DNA from: DASVHS01 sp035468985
Lineage (GTDB): Bacteria; Acidobacteriota; Thermoanaerobaculia; Gp7-AA8
Direction: 5' to 3'
Length of the DNA stretch: 64,000 nt
Assembly (NCBI GenBank): GCA_035468985.1
Contig: DATISF010000028.1
Span: 1 to 64,000 of the forward strand
Both the position numbers and the translations under genes were made by a program. The notes beneath the pieces were generated by a model. That model was not told the DNA's origin, did not search any database, and saw only the letters and a program-made list of their open reading frames with translations. Shown here in pieces: positions 17,697 to 26,117 of this stretch; the first letter of the stretch is position 1; each line of letters begins with the position of its first letter.

Positions 17697-18915
17697 CGTG
17701 TGCGAGCTCCTCCACCGCGATGGGCGCGAGGCGCTTGCGCCCGCGCAGCTGCAGGCCGAACAGGCGAATGAATCCGGCCGCGTCGCCGGCGTTGTAGCCG
17801 GTCATGTTGAACGAGGCCAGGTCCTGCGAGTACAGCGAGTACTCCGACTGGCGGCCGACGACGGTCGCGTTTCCCTTGTACAGCTTGAGCGTCACGATGC
17901 CGGTCACCGTTTCGGCGACTGAGTTCACGAACGCGTCGTAACCCTCGCGCAGCGGCGAGAACCACTGTCCGTTGTAGACGAGCTCCGCGTAACGCGTGGC
18001 GATGCGCTCCTTCTCGTGCGCGGTATCGCGATCGAGGGTGATCGACTCGAGCGCCTTGAGCGCGGTCACGAGCAGAGTGCCGCCCGGGGTCTCGTACACG
18101 CCGCGCGACTTGATGCCCACCAGGCGGTTCTCGACGAGATCGACGCGGCCGACGCCGTGTTTGCCGCCGATGGCATTGAGCGTCTCGACCAGTTTCGCCG
18201 GCGTGAGGTTCACGCCGTTGACGCTGACGGGAGCTCCGGCCTCGAAGCCGATCGTGATCTTCTCCGGCGTTTCCGGCGCGAGCGTCGGATCGACGGTGAG
18301 CTTGAACATCGACGCTTCCGGCTCGAACGACGGATCTTCGAGCGGACCGCCTTCATGCGACAGATGCCAGAGGTTGCGGTCGCGCGAGTACGGATCCTTC
18401 TTCGTCACCGGAACGGGGATGCCGCGCTGCGCCGCGTAGTCGATGGCGTCTTCACGCGAGACGATCGACCATTCGCGCCACGGCGCGATGACCGTCAGCT
18501 CGGGAGCGAGTGCCTGGTAGGCGAGCTCGAAACGAACCTGATCGTTGCCCTTGCCCGTGCAGCCGTGCGCGAGCGCATCGCAGCCGGTCGCCAGAGCGAC
18601 TTCGACCTGTTTGCGCGCGATCAGCGGCCGCGCCGTCGAGGTGCCGAGGAGATAGTCGCGCTCGTAGATCGCCCCGGCCTTGAGGACCGGGAAGAGATAC
18701 TCGCGCGCGAATTCTTCCTTCGCGTCGATCAGATGGAAGTCGCATGCGCCGGTCTTGTAAGCCTTCTCGGCGAGACCGGAGGTCTCTTCCTGCTGGCCGA
18801 CGTCGACCGCGACCGCGACGACCTCGCAGCCGTAGTTCTCCTTCAGCCAGGAAATGATGATGGACGTGTCCAGACCGCCCGAGTAGGCGAGAGCGACCTT
18901 CTTCACCTTTTTCAC
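17689..18915 (-). CDS. argG: Argininosuccinate synthase
   Basis: A 408-residue ATP-dependent ligase joining citrulline and aspartate. The PP-loop ALAYSGGLDTSIIISWLKEN lies near the N-terminus. GCTGKGNDQVRFELAY, the GHVGRVDLVENR-like KHGVGRVDLVENRLVGIKSR region and YNGQWFSPLREGYDAF follow as in the family. Length is standard. The start codon overlaps the argD stop (ATGA). Its function needs citrulline from ArgF, which is not encoded in the window. Confidence 0.96.
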   Translation of the reverse strand: MKKVKKVALAYSGGLDTSIIISWLKENYGCEVVAVAVDVGQQEETSGLAEKAYKTGACDFHLIDAKEEFAREYLFPVLKAGAIYERDYLLGTSTARPLIARKQVEVALATGCDALAHGCTGKGNDQVRFELAYQALAPELTVIAPWREWSIVSREDAIDYAAQRGIPVPVTKKDPYSRDRNLWHLSHEGGPLEDPSFEPEASMFKLTVDPTLAPETPEKITIGFEAGAPVSVNGVNLTPAKLVETLNAIGGKHGVGRVDLVENRLVGIKSRGVYETPGGTLLVTALKALESITLDRDTAHEKERIATRYAELVYNGQWFSPLREGYDAFVNSVAETVTGIVTLKLYKGNATVVGRQSEYSLYSQDLASFNMTGYNAGDAAGFIRLFGLQLRGRKRLAPIAVEELAHGD

Positions 18916-20189
18916 TTGGATGCTCCTTGTGCGTGCAACACGTCATCCTGAGCGGAGCGAAGGATCTCGGGATGCGCAACGTGAGATTCTTCGCCGTCCG
19001 TGCGGCTCAGAATGACGTGGAGCGCGCTGATGAACTCACTGAATGCCTTCTTCGGCGTGACGTACGGCGGGAGGAGCCGGATGACTTTCTCTCGCGCCGT
19101 GCCGACGACGAAGCCCTTCGCCAGGAGCTCCTTCGCCACCGGCGCCGCCGGGCGATCGAGCTCGATGCCCCACATCATTCCCGCGCCGCGCACATCGACG
19201 ATCGCCGGAACGCGCGACTTGAGCGCGGCCAGCTGATTGCCGAACCAATCCCCGGTCTGCTGTACGCGCTCGATCAGCTTCGACGACGATGTCAGCTCGT
19301 TGAGAACGGCGATGCCGAGTTTGCAGGCGATCGGATTGCCGCCGAACGTCGTGCCGTGGTGTCCCGGCTTCACGACGCCTTCGATGGCGGCACCGGTGAG
19401 CACGCAACCGAGCGGCAGTCCGCCGCCGAGAGCTTTGGCCAGCGTCACCATGTCGGGAGTGATTCCGCTCTTCTGATAGGCGAAGAAGTGACCGGTGCGC
19501 CCCATGCCGCACTGGATCTCGTCGAGCACGAGCATCGCGCCCTTGCGGTCGGCGATCCTCCGCGCGGCGATGAGGAACTCGTCGGTTAGCGGGATGACGC
19601 CGCCCTCTCCCATGATGGGCTCCAGGAAGATCGCCGCGGTCTGTTCCGTCACCGCCGCTTCGAGCGCGGCGATGTCGTTGGGCGCGATGAACTTCACGCC
19701 GGGCATCAGCGGCTGGAACGGCGTCCGGTAGGCTTCATGTCCGGTCATCGACAGCGATCCGATCGTCCGTCCATGGAACGATTCCTCGAGCGCCACGACT
19801 TCGCCGCGGCCCTTCGTGGCCAGGCGCGCGAATTTCAGCGCCGCCTCGTTCGCTTCCGTGCCGCTGTTGCAGAAGAACGCCCGCTCCAGACCGGCCGCGC
19901 GCACCAGACGCTCGCCGAGGATTCCCTGCCAGGGGTGGTAGTAGAGGTTGGAGGTGTGCAGCAGCGCCGTGCTGGCCTCGCGCATGGCCTTCACGAGACT
20001 GGGATGGCGATGGCCGAGGGCGTTCACGGCGATGCCGCCGAGAAGATCCCAGTAGATGCGGCCGTCGGCGTCGACGATGCGCGCGCCTTTTCCTTCGCGC
20101 GGATGAAACGCCGTGCGCGCATACGTCGGCAGAATGAACGCGCTTTCGCGCACTTCGACCGCGGCAGGGGATTCGTCATGCAGCAACAA
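18912..20189 (-). CDS. argD: Acetylornithine aminotransferase with repeat-encoded tail
   Basis: A 425-residue class III PLP aminotransferase converting N-acetylglutamate semialdehyde to N-acetylornithine. It has FFCNSGTEANEAALKFAR, LVLDEIQCGMGRTG and the PLP lysine in VTLAKALGGGLPLG. The native fold ends near residue 388. The last 37 residues (start LHVILSRTDGEESHV, then HPEILRSAQDDV) are translated from a family-A repeat at 18940-19020. The stop still overlaps the argG start, so the tail is part of the operon's coupling. The start overlaps argB by 14 nt. Confidence 0.94.
   Translation of the reverse strand: MLLHDESPAAVEVRESAFILPTYARTAFHPREGKGARIVDADGRIYWDLLGGIAVNALGHRHPSLVKAMREASTALLHTSNLYYHPWQGILGERLVRAAGLERAFFCNSGTEANEAALKFARLATKGRGEVVALEESFHGRTIGSLSMTGHEAYRTPFQPLMPGVKFIAPNDIAALEAAVTEQTAAIFLEPIMGEGGVIPLTDEFLIAARRIADRKGAMLVLDEIQCGMGRTGHFFAYQKSGITPDMVTLAKALGGGLPLGCVLTGAAIEGVVKPGHHGTTFGGNPIACKLGIAVLNELTSSSKLIERVQQTGDWFGNQLAALKSRVPAIVDVRGAGMMWGIELDRPAAPVAKELLAKGFVVGTAREKVIRLLPPYVTPKKAFSEFISALHVILSRTDGEESHVAHPEILRSAQDDVLHAQGASK
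18940..19020. repeat. Family-A core repeat forming the 3' end of argD
   Basis: CGTCATCCTGAGCGGAGCGA and GCGGCTCAGAATGACG are the inverted halves. The copy is read through as ArgD codons about 390-417. It is the only family-A copy in the window that clearly lies inside an intact gene. Confidence 0.88.
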
Positions 20190-20910
20190 TCTGGGTTCCT
20201 CCTCCGATATTGATTCTGGCCACGCCGGCGGCGAGCGCGCCGAGCGCAGCCTGGAGCTTCGGCTTCATTCCGCCGCTCACGATTTCGGTCGCCAGCAGCG
20301 CATGAGCATCATTGGCGTTGATCGATGGAACGACATCGCCGTTGTGATCGAGCAGGCCGGCGACGTCGGTGATGAACTGCAGCGAGGTCGCGCCGACGGC
20401 CGCGGCGACTGCAGCGGCGGCGGAGTCGGCATTGACGTTGAGCAGCCCGCCGCTGGGACCCTGGGCGACGGACGAGACGACCGGCAGGATGTCCTGCGCC
20501 AGCATCGCCCGCAGAAGCCGCGGATCGGAGCGGACGATGCGTCCGACGTGACCGAGGTCGACTCCGTCGATGGGCGGATGGACCTCGGCCATCAGCGTTC
20601 CGGCGTCGGCGCCGGAGATGCCCGCGCAGCGGACGCCGAGTGCCGTCAGTTCCGCGACGAGCATCTTGTTGACGCTGCCGGCGAGAACGGAGACGACGAC
20701 TTCGAGCGTGGCGTCGTCGGTGATCCGCAGTCCGGCGTGCGTCCGCTTGGGAATGCCGAACTTGCTGAGCACCGTATCGATGTGCTTCCCGCCGCCGTGC
20801 ACGAGCACGACCTGTTCGCCGAGGTTCCAGGCCTTGAGGATCTCGTCCAGAGCATCCGCGCGCCGCGACGCGTCTTCGAGGAGGCTGCCTCCGAGCTTGA
20901 TGACCTTCAC
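20176..20910 (-). CDS. argB: Acetylglutamate kinase
   Basis: A 244-residue kinase phosphorylating N-acetylglutamate. I start at GTG 20910 (VKVIKLGGSLLED), since it overlaps the argC stop as GTGA and the lysine/glycine-rich first strand begins there. VLVHGGGKHID is the substrate/nucleotide loop, and LLNVNADSAAAAVAAAVGA and FITDVAGLLD are further signatures. It is short compared with the ~290-residue arginine-inhibited kinases: the N-terminal helix that mediates hexamer formation and arginine feedback is missing. That suggests control by ArgR rather than allostery (inference). Confidence 0.94.
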   Translation of the reverse strand: MKVIKLGGSLLEDASRRADALDEILKAWNLGEQVVLVHGGGKHIDTVLSKFGIPKRTHAGLRITDDATLEVVVSVLAGSVNKMLVAELTALGVRCAGISGADAGTLMAEVHPPIDGVDLGHVGRIVRSDPRLLRAMLAQDILPVVSSVAQGPSGGLLNVNADSAAAAVAAAVGATSLQFITDVAGLLDHNGDVVPSINANDAHALLATEIVSGGMKPKLQAALGALAAGVARINIGGGTQIVAA

Positions 20911-22010
20911 GCCAGTCCCTCCACCTCGTCGTATCCGCACATGCGGTTGAAGTTCTGGACGGCCTGCGATGCCGCACCCTTGAGGAGGTTGTCGATCACC
21001 GAGACCACCACCGCGCGGCGGCCGCCATGCAGCAGCGTGAATCCGATTTCGGCGCGTGGCGTGTTAACCACGTTCTTCAGCTCCGGCAGTGCTCCGGCCG
21101 GCAGCACGTTCACGAGCGGAGCGTTCGCGAATGTGGCCTTGTAGATCGAGGTGATCTCGTCGGCGGTCATCGGATTCGTGAACGCGATGTGCATCGTCGA
21201 GAGAATCCCGCGGATCGTCGGCAGCAGGTGAGGCACGAAGACGAGCGGCGCGCGGTCTCCGAGGCGCAGGCCGCTCCGGATTTCCGGCTCGTGCCGGTGG
21301 GTGCCGACCGAATACGCCTTGAAGTTGCCGGAGACTTCGGCGAACGACCAGGCCAGGTCCGATTTCTTTCCGGCGCCGGACACGCCGCTCTTCGAGTCGC
21401 AGATCACAGGCTGCGCGCGGTCGATCAGATAGGTGAGCGGCCGCAGCGCGAGCAGGATCGACGTCGGGTAGCACCCGGGGTTCGCGATCAGCCGCGCCGT
21501 CGACAGATCCCCGTTCGCGAACTCGGTCAGTCCGTACACCGCCTCGGCCAGCAGTTCCGGGCGCTCGTGCGCGAACCCGTACCAGGTCGGATAGAGAGCC
21601 GGATCCTGCAGGCGGAACGCGCCCGAGATGTCGATCACGCGAATGCCGGCGTCGAGGAGCTTCGGAGCGAGATGCGCCGAGACCTCGTTCGGCGTGGCGA
21701 GAAAGACCACCGCCGGAGCGGCGTCGAGGAGCTTCTCGATCGCGAACGGCTCGGCGACGAGGTCGGGCCGCGACGGCGAGACCGGACCCTTCGCGCCGCC
21801 GGTCGACGAGAACAGACCGCTGATGTCGGCGTAGCGATGCCGCGCCAGGATCGCGGTCAGCTCGGCGCCGGAGTAGCCGGTCGCGCCGACAACGGCGACG
21901 CGGACGGGCTGCGGTGCGGGGAGGATCCGCAGGGGAGCCCCGGCTTCAGCCGGGGTACTGGCGGCACCGGTTGAAACCGGTGCTCCGTTGTTCATTTGAA
22001 CGTAGCTCAT
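20907..22010 (-). CDS. argC: N-acetyl-gamma-glutamyl-phosphate reductase with repeat-encoded N-terminus
   Basis: A 367-residue NADPH-dependent reductase. The Rossmann start is VRVAVVGATGYSGAE, preceded by about 36 extra residues; LIANPGCYPTS holds the catalytic Cys180, and VGTHRHEPEI is conserved. The extension (NNGAPVSTGAASTPAEAGAP) is encoded by two family-D palindromes. I see no ATG, GTG or TTG between them and the Rossmann strand, so the palindromes must be translated. ATGs at 22010 and 21995 are possible starts. It lies 4 nt after argR. Confidence 0.93.
   Translation of the reverse strand: MSYVQMNNGAPVSTGAASTPAEAGAPLRILPAPQPVRVAVVGATGYSGAELTAILARHRYADISGLFSSTGGAKGPVSPSRPDLVAEPFAIEKLLDAAPAVVFLATPNEVSAHLAPKLLDAGIRVIDISGAFRLQDPALYPTWYGFAHERPELLAEAVYGLTEFANGDLSTARLIANPGCYPTSILLALRPLTYLIDRAQPVICDSKSGVSGAGKKSDLAWSFAEVSGNFKAYSVGTHRHEPEIRSGLRLGDRAPLVFVPHLLPTIRGILSTMHIAFTNPMTADEITSIYKATFANAPLVNVLPAGALPELKNVVNTPRAEIGFTLLHGGRRAVVVSVIDNLLKGAASQAVQNFNRMCGYDEVEGLA
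21932..21989. repeat. Two family-D palindromes in the argC N-terminal codons
   Basis: GCCCCGGCTTCAGCCGGGGT and GCACCGGTTGAAACCGGTGC lie side by side. Each is a near-perfect palindrome with CCGG-N(3-4)-CCGG arms. They encode the residues between the argC start and its Rossmann fold. Confidence 0.8.
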
Positions 22011-22014
22011 TGTC

Positions 22015-22533
22015 TTATGCGCGTGTACGGCGTCGTTCCGGCGAAAGGCCGGTGAGCTGCTGCAGCCGCCGGGCGAAGCCCGCGGCGGCGTTCGGCGAGC
22101 GGAAGGCGACGAAGATGGTGTCGTCGCCTCCGACGGTGCCGAGGACGTCCTCGACGTCGCCGAGGTCGATGGCGCTGGCGAGCGGCTGGGCGGCCGCCGC
22201 CGGGGTCTTGATCACCACGAGATTCATCGCCGCCTCGGCCGACAGAACGCTGTCGCGGACGAGGTGCTCGAGGCGGGTCTCCCGGACTTCCCGTGGCGTG
22301 AAGCTCACGACGGGAGCAACGACTTCGCCGGGGACGATGTAGCCGGAGGGGGTCTTGGCCAGGCCGAGGTCGCGGATGTCCCGCGAGAGCGTCGGCTGGG
22401 TGACCTTGAAGCCGTGCTTACGGAGCGCGGCGAGGATCTCGTCCTGGGAATGGACGGTCGTCTCCCGGACAATCCGCAGGATCTCTTCCTTCCTGCGGGT
22501 AGCCTCGCCTGCTGAATGAAAATTCATCTTCAT
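22015..22533 (-). CDS. argR: Arginine repressor
   Basis: A 172-residue ArgR. The N-terminal winged helix (EEILRIVRETTVHSQDEILA; KVTQPTLSRDIRDLGLAK) is followed by the C-terminal arginine-binding domain with VGGDDTIFVAF. It would bind arginine as a hexamer and repress the operon it heads. It is 15-20 residues longer than typical, mostly at the C-terminus. Possible starts are ATG 22533 or 22527; neither has a clear Shine-Dalgarno site, and the predicted transcription start falls about at the ATG. The ARG boxes overlap this start, so autoregulation is likely. Confidence 0.95.
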   Translation of the reverse strand: MKMNFHSAGEATRRKEEILRIVRETTVHSQDEILAALRKHGFKVTQPTLSRDIRDLGLAKTPSGYIVPGEVVAPVVSFTPREVRETRLEHLVRDSVLSAEAAMNLVVIKTPAAAAQPLASAIDLGDVEDVLGTVGGDDTIFVAFRSPNAAAGFARRLQQLTGLSPERRRTRA

Positions 22534-22546
22534 GAATATTTATACG
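22513..22546. promoter_or_regulatory. Tandem ARG boxes (ArgR operator)
   Basis: Box 1 at 22513-22526 reads TGAATGAAAATTCA, a perfect TGAAT-N4-ATTCA. Box 2 at 22533-22546 reads TGAATATTTATACG, a perfect first half with a weaker second half. Their starts are 20 bp apart, so two 18-bp boxes would lie nearly end to end on one DNA face as in known ArgR operators. Box 1 lies within the first argR codons and box 2 covers the -10 region. Confidence 0.8.
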
Positions 22547-22564
22547 TAACCCCGCGCATGTCAA
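22537..22564 (-). promoter_or_regulatory. Predicted promoter of the arginine operon
   Basis: On the minus strand TTGACA (22564-22559) is followed by TAAATA (22542-22537) at 16 bp or by TATAAA (22544-22539) at 14 bp. The first argR ATG lies 4-6 nt beyond, so the mRNA would be leaderless or nearly so. ARG box 2 overlaps the -10. Confidence 0.6.
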
Positions 22565-22664
22565 CATTTTTTTGGGACTCGTATTCCGGGCGCGCGCGGG
22601 GTCTTGGTCTCCCGAATCCTGAACCAGGAGCATTTCTTGCTGACACCCGCCCGGGTACCGAGCG

Positions 22665-23057
22665 TTGAGATCTCCCGATCGATGCGGGATCCTTGTTGTC
22701 GAGGATGACCTGGCCATCCGGCGTCTGGTCAAAATGGTCCTCGAACGGGAGGGCTATCGCGTCGATACCGCCTCGGATGGCGTGGAGGCCGTGCTCAAGC
22801 TCGGCATCGCGGAGTACGACGTCATCATCCTCGATCTCATGATGCCCAACCTCGACGGCTTCAGTTTCATGAGCACGTTGTCCCAGCACGATCCGGAGCG
22901 GCTGCGCAATGTGATCGTGACCAGCGCGGCGTCGCCGGCCGTCATCCGCGAACGGATGAGGGGGCAGCCCTTCGATGTGCTGCCGAAACCGTTCGACATC
23001 AAGAAGCTCACCGAACGGGTCAGGGCCTGCGTCGAAGCCCACTCTGCTAATCTCTGA
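22665..23057 (+). CDS. Single-domain response regulator (CheY-like receiver)
   Basis: A 130-residue receiver with the acidic pair in ILVVEDD, the phospho-acceptor Asp in VIILDLMMPNLDG, and the lysine in DVLPKPFD. It has no output domain. The start is TTG 22665; an ATG start would cut off the first strand. No histidine kinase is adjacent. The gene opens the plus-strand run that continues into the glycogen/trehalose block, but the 12-nt gap to the next gene only shows that those two are probably co-transcribed. Confidence 0.85.
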   Translation: MRSPDRCGILVVEDDLAIRRLVKMVLEREGYRVDTASDGVEAVLKLGIAEYDVIILDLMMPNLDGFSFMSTLSQHDPERLRNVIVTSAASPAVIRERMRGQPFDVLPKPFDIKKLTERVRACVEAHSANL

Positions 23058-23069
23058 TCCGGCTCCATC

Positions 23070-24122
23070 ATGCAGGCCTACGGCACCGACCGGCTTCGTC
23101 CCGGAAAGGGCGATCAGTTCGTCCTGTTCTGCCGCCGCTCCAAAGGCTGGCAGGCGCGCATCCCGAAAACGCACACGACGGCGGTCCATCCCGGAACCGC
23201 GATCGCGTGGGATGACCGCATCTTCGAAGTGGTCGTGGCCGAGGCGGGCCCGCAGGGTAGCGTTCGATACGTGCTCGAGCCGTGGCGCGCCGAGCACATC
23301 ATCCGCGTCTCGGAGTCCTACGACGCGGCGAGCGAGGTCCAGCGCGAAACGGAATACCACGCCGCGGTCACGCGCGAGAAAGGCCGGCAGTTCGCGAACC
23401 TCACCGGCGTGTTCACCGGGCTTCTGCCGGCGGCCGTACAGGAGCACCTCGGCAGCGAGCTCGGACTGCTGCCGGAGAAAATGACGTCGCTCTCGCTCAT
23501 CCTTCCTCTGATCTACATCGTGTGGGTGGCCATGGATGTCTCGAACGGCATCATCCATCGGGACGCGAAGACCCTGCCGCCGGCGTTCGCGTTGTTGGCG
23601 GCATATCTCTTTGTCGAGAGCGCGGTGCGCCTCCAGTTCGTCTGGTTCCAGCGCCGGCCGATTGCATCGGCCGTCGGTTTCTTCGGCTATCTCCTCTACT
23701 GGCTCGTCATCGGACGATCGACCGGCGCGATCTCACCGTTCACCGTGCCGAAGGGCGAGAAGCTGTTCATCACCACGCCGACCGAGGACGTGGCGCTGCA
23801 CGATGCCTACTCGATGCGCGAGCCGCTGCTGACGCTTCTCTCTCCCGAGGAGCAGAAGGCGCTGGCGGAGCGCTTCGGATACAACTACCGTACGTATGCA
23901 TCCACCGTCGCCTGGGTGCTGCTGGCATTTTCGGCGGCCGGCGCGGTGACCTCGCTCGTGTCGTTGCAATACGGGCCCCGGTTCGGTTCCGTGACCTCGC
24001 TGCTGGTGGCGATTCTCGTCGGCGGAGAGCAGGCAACGAGACTCAACTCGCTGAGAAAGGGTCCGGTGGGAAGCTTTCTCGCGGTTCTGGTGCGTCCGCT
24101 CACGCGCAAATTGCTGAAGTAG
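23070..24122 (+). CDS. Integral membrane protein, unknown function
   Basis: A 350-residue protein. Residues 1-110 are soluble and beta-rich (DQFVLFCRRSKGWQARIPKT; WDDRIFEVVVAEAG). Residues ~140-225 hold hydrophobic segments (LILPLIYIVWVAMDVSNGI, PPAFALLAAYLFVESAVRL, AVGFFGYLLYWLVIG), and two more follow near 285-325 (STVAWVLLAFSAAGAVTSLV; VTSLLVAILVGGEQATRL). I do not recognise the family. It sits 12 nt after the receiver gene and 33 nt before glgE. Confidence 0.65.
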   Translation: MQAYGTDRLRPGKGDQFVLFCRRSKGWQARIPKTHTTAVHPGTAIAWDDRIFEVVVAEAGPQGSVRYVLEPWRAEHIIRVSESYDAASEVQRETEYHAAVTREKGRQFANLTGVFTGLLPAAVQEHLGSELGLLPEKMTSLSLILPLIYIVWVAMDVSNGIIHRDAKTLPPAFALLAAYLFVESAVRLQFVWFQRRPIASAVGFFGYLLYWLVIGRSTGAISPFTVPKGEKLFITTPTEDVALHDAYSMREPLLTLLSPEEQKALAERFGYNYRTYASTVAWVLLAFSAAGAVTSLVSLQYGPRFGSVTSLLVAILVGGEQATRLNSLRKGPVGSFLAVLVRPLTRKLLK

Positions 24123-24155
24123 AAGGCTGGAACGACCTTCGCACCGTCCTCTGCC

Positions 24156-26117
24156 GTGGAGTTCGATGGTCGTCGCCGGGTCATCATTGAAGATGTGTCG
24201 CCTTCGGTGGGTGAGGGGCGTTTTCCGGCCAAGCGCGTCATCGGCGATGTCGTGCAGGCCGAGGCGGATGTCTTCGCCGACGGTCACGATGTCATCTCCG
24301 CGGTCATCCACTACCGCCACGAGTCGGAGAAGAAGGCGCACGAGCTGCGGATGAGGCCGCTGGTCAACGACCGCTGGCGCGCCGAGTTTTCCGTCGACAC
24401 CCTCGGTTTCTACCGGTTCTCGGTCGAGGCGTGGATCGATCACTTCCTCACCTGGCACCGCGATCTGCAGAAGCGCGCCGACGCGCACGCGGAAGATCTC
24501 GACGTGCAGCTGCAGATCGGGCTGGCGACGATTCGCGCCGCCGCGGGAAGGGCCGGCGCCCGCGACCGGAAGAAACTGCAGGCGTTCGTCGACACTCTCG
24601 AATCCGACGCGCCGATCGACGAGAAGGTCGAGGACATGTGGAGCGAGGACCTGCTGGCGCTGATGTGGCGCAACGCGGAGCGGAAATTCGCGACGCGGCT
24701 CGATTGCGAGATCCCCATCGAGGTCGATCGCCGCAAAGCAGCGTTCAGCACGTGGTACGAGATGTTTCCGCGCTCGGCGGGCACGTTCCGCGACGTCGAA
24801 GCGCAGCTCCCGCGCATCGCCAGGATGGGATTCGACGTGCTCTACCTCCCGCCCATCCACCCGATCGGCAGCACGTTCCGCAAAGGGAAGAACAACAAGG
24901 TCGAGGCGATGCCCGACGATGTCGGCAGCCCGTGGGCCATCGGCGCGCCGGAAGGCGGACACACCGCCGTGCACCCGTCCCTTGGCACGATCGATGATTT
25001 CGAGCATCTGGTGAATGCTGCGGCCAAACACGAGATCGAGATCGCGCTCGACATCGCCTTCCAGGCCTCACCCGATCATCCATACGTGAAGGAGCATCCG
25101 GAGTGGTTCCAGAAACGGCCGGACGGATCGATCCAGTACGCGGAGAATCCGCCCAAGAAGTATCAGGACATCTATCCATTCCAATTCGAGAGCGAGGCGT
25201 GGGAGGAGCTGTGGCACGAGCTGCGCGACGTCTTCCGTTTCTGGATCGGAAAAGGCATGCGGATATTTCGTGTCGATAATCCGCATACAAAACCATTGCA
25301 TTTCTGGCAGTGGGTCATCGCCGACCTCAAGCGCGACCACCCCGACCTCATCTTCCTGGCCGAGGCGTTTACGAGGCCGAGGATCATGGAGTGGCTGGCG
25401 AAGGGGGGATTCTCGCAGTCCTACACCTACTTCGCATGGCGCAGCACGGCGGCCGAGCTGCGCGAGTATTTCAACGGGATCACCAAACCGCCGGTCAGCG
25501 ATTTCTTCCGGCCGAATGCATGGCCGAACACGCCCGACATCCTCACCGAATATCTGCAGTACGGCGGCCGGCCGGCGTTCACGATCCGGTTCGTGCTCGC
25601 CTCGACGCTCTCGGCGAACTACGGGATCTACGGACCGGCGTTCGAGCGCTTCGTTCACCTGGCCCGGGAGAGCGGGAGCGAGGAGTACCTCGATTCGGAG
25701 AAATACGAGGTGAAGCGGTGGGGACGATCGGACGACGACCTCTCCGACTTCATCACTGCCGTGAATCGCATCCGGCGCGACAATCCTGCGCTGCAACAAA
25801 ACGAGACCCTGCTGTTCCACGAGACTGACAACGACTCGATCCTGTGCTACAGCAAGGCCGCAGGTGAGAACATCGTGCTGTGCGTCGTGAACGTCGACCC
25901 CCACAACACGCAGTCGGGATGGGTCGATCTCGATCTGCGTGCGCTGCAGCTCGACCCGAATCGCGCCTTCCAGGTCCACGACCTCCTGAGCGGCGCGCGC
26001 CACACCTGGCATGGCGCGAGGAACTACGTGCAGCTGAACCCGCACGTGGTGCCGGCGCACATCTTCAGGATCCGGCGGCGCGTGCGGACGGAAAGGGATT
26101 TTGAGTACTACCTCTGA
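24156..26117 (+). CDS. glgE: Alpha-1,4-glucan:maltose-1-phosphate maltosyltransferase
   Basis: A 653-residue GH13_3 enzyme that extends alpha-1,4-glucan with maltose units from maltose-1-phosphate. The N-terminal DUF3416-type domain contains VFADGHDVISAVIHYRHES. The barrel has the GlgE signature MRIFRVDNPHTKPLHFWQW with the nucleophile Asp, FLAEAFTRP with the acid Glu, and WPNTPDILTEYLQ with the third acidic residue. The start is GTG 24156. The last 17 nt overlap the next gene, the enzyme pair that supplies its substrate. Confidence 0.95.
   Translation: MEFDGRRRVIIEDVSPSVGEGRFPAKRVIGDVVQAEADVFADGHDVISAVIHYRHESEKKAHELRMRPLVNDRWRAEFSVDTLGFYRFSVEAWIDHFLTWHRDLQKRADAHAEDLDVQLQIGLATIRAAAGRAGARDRKKLQAFVDTLESDAPIDEKVEDMWSEDLLALMWRNAERKFATRLDCEIPIEVDRRKAAFSTWYEMFPRSAGTFRDVEAQLPRIARMGFDVLYLPPIHPIGSTFRKGKNNKVEAMPDDVGSPWAIGAPEGGHTAVHPSLGTIDDFEHLVNAAAKHEIEIALDIAFQASPDHPYVKEHPEWFQKRPDGSIQYAENPPKKYQDIYPFQFESEAWEELWHELRDVFRFWIGKGMRIFRVDNPHTKPLHFWQWVIADLKRDHPDLIFLAEAFTRPRIMEWLAKGGFSQSYTYFAWRSTAAELREYFNGITKPPVSDFFRPNAWPNTPDILTEYLQYGGRPAFTIRFVLASTLSANYGIYGPAFERFVHLARESGSEEYLDSEKYEVKRWGRSDDDLSDFITAVNRIRRDNPALQQNETLLFHETDNDSILCYSKAAGENIVLCVVNVDPHNTQSGWVDLDLRALQLDPNRAFQVHDLLSGARHTWHGARNYVQLNPHVVPAHIFRIRRRVRTERDFEYYL

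Noticed and set aside
22513..22546. Riboswitch or attenuator before the arginine genes
   Set aside because: The distance from promoter to argR start is too short for any leader RNA.
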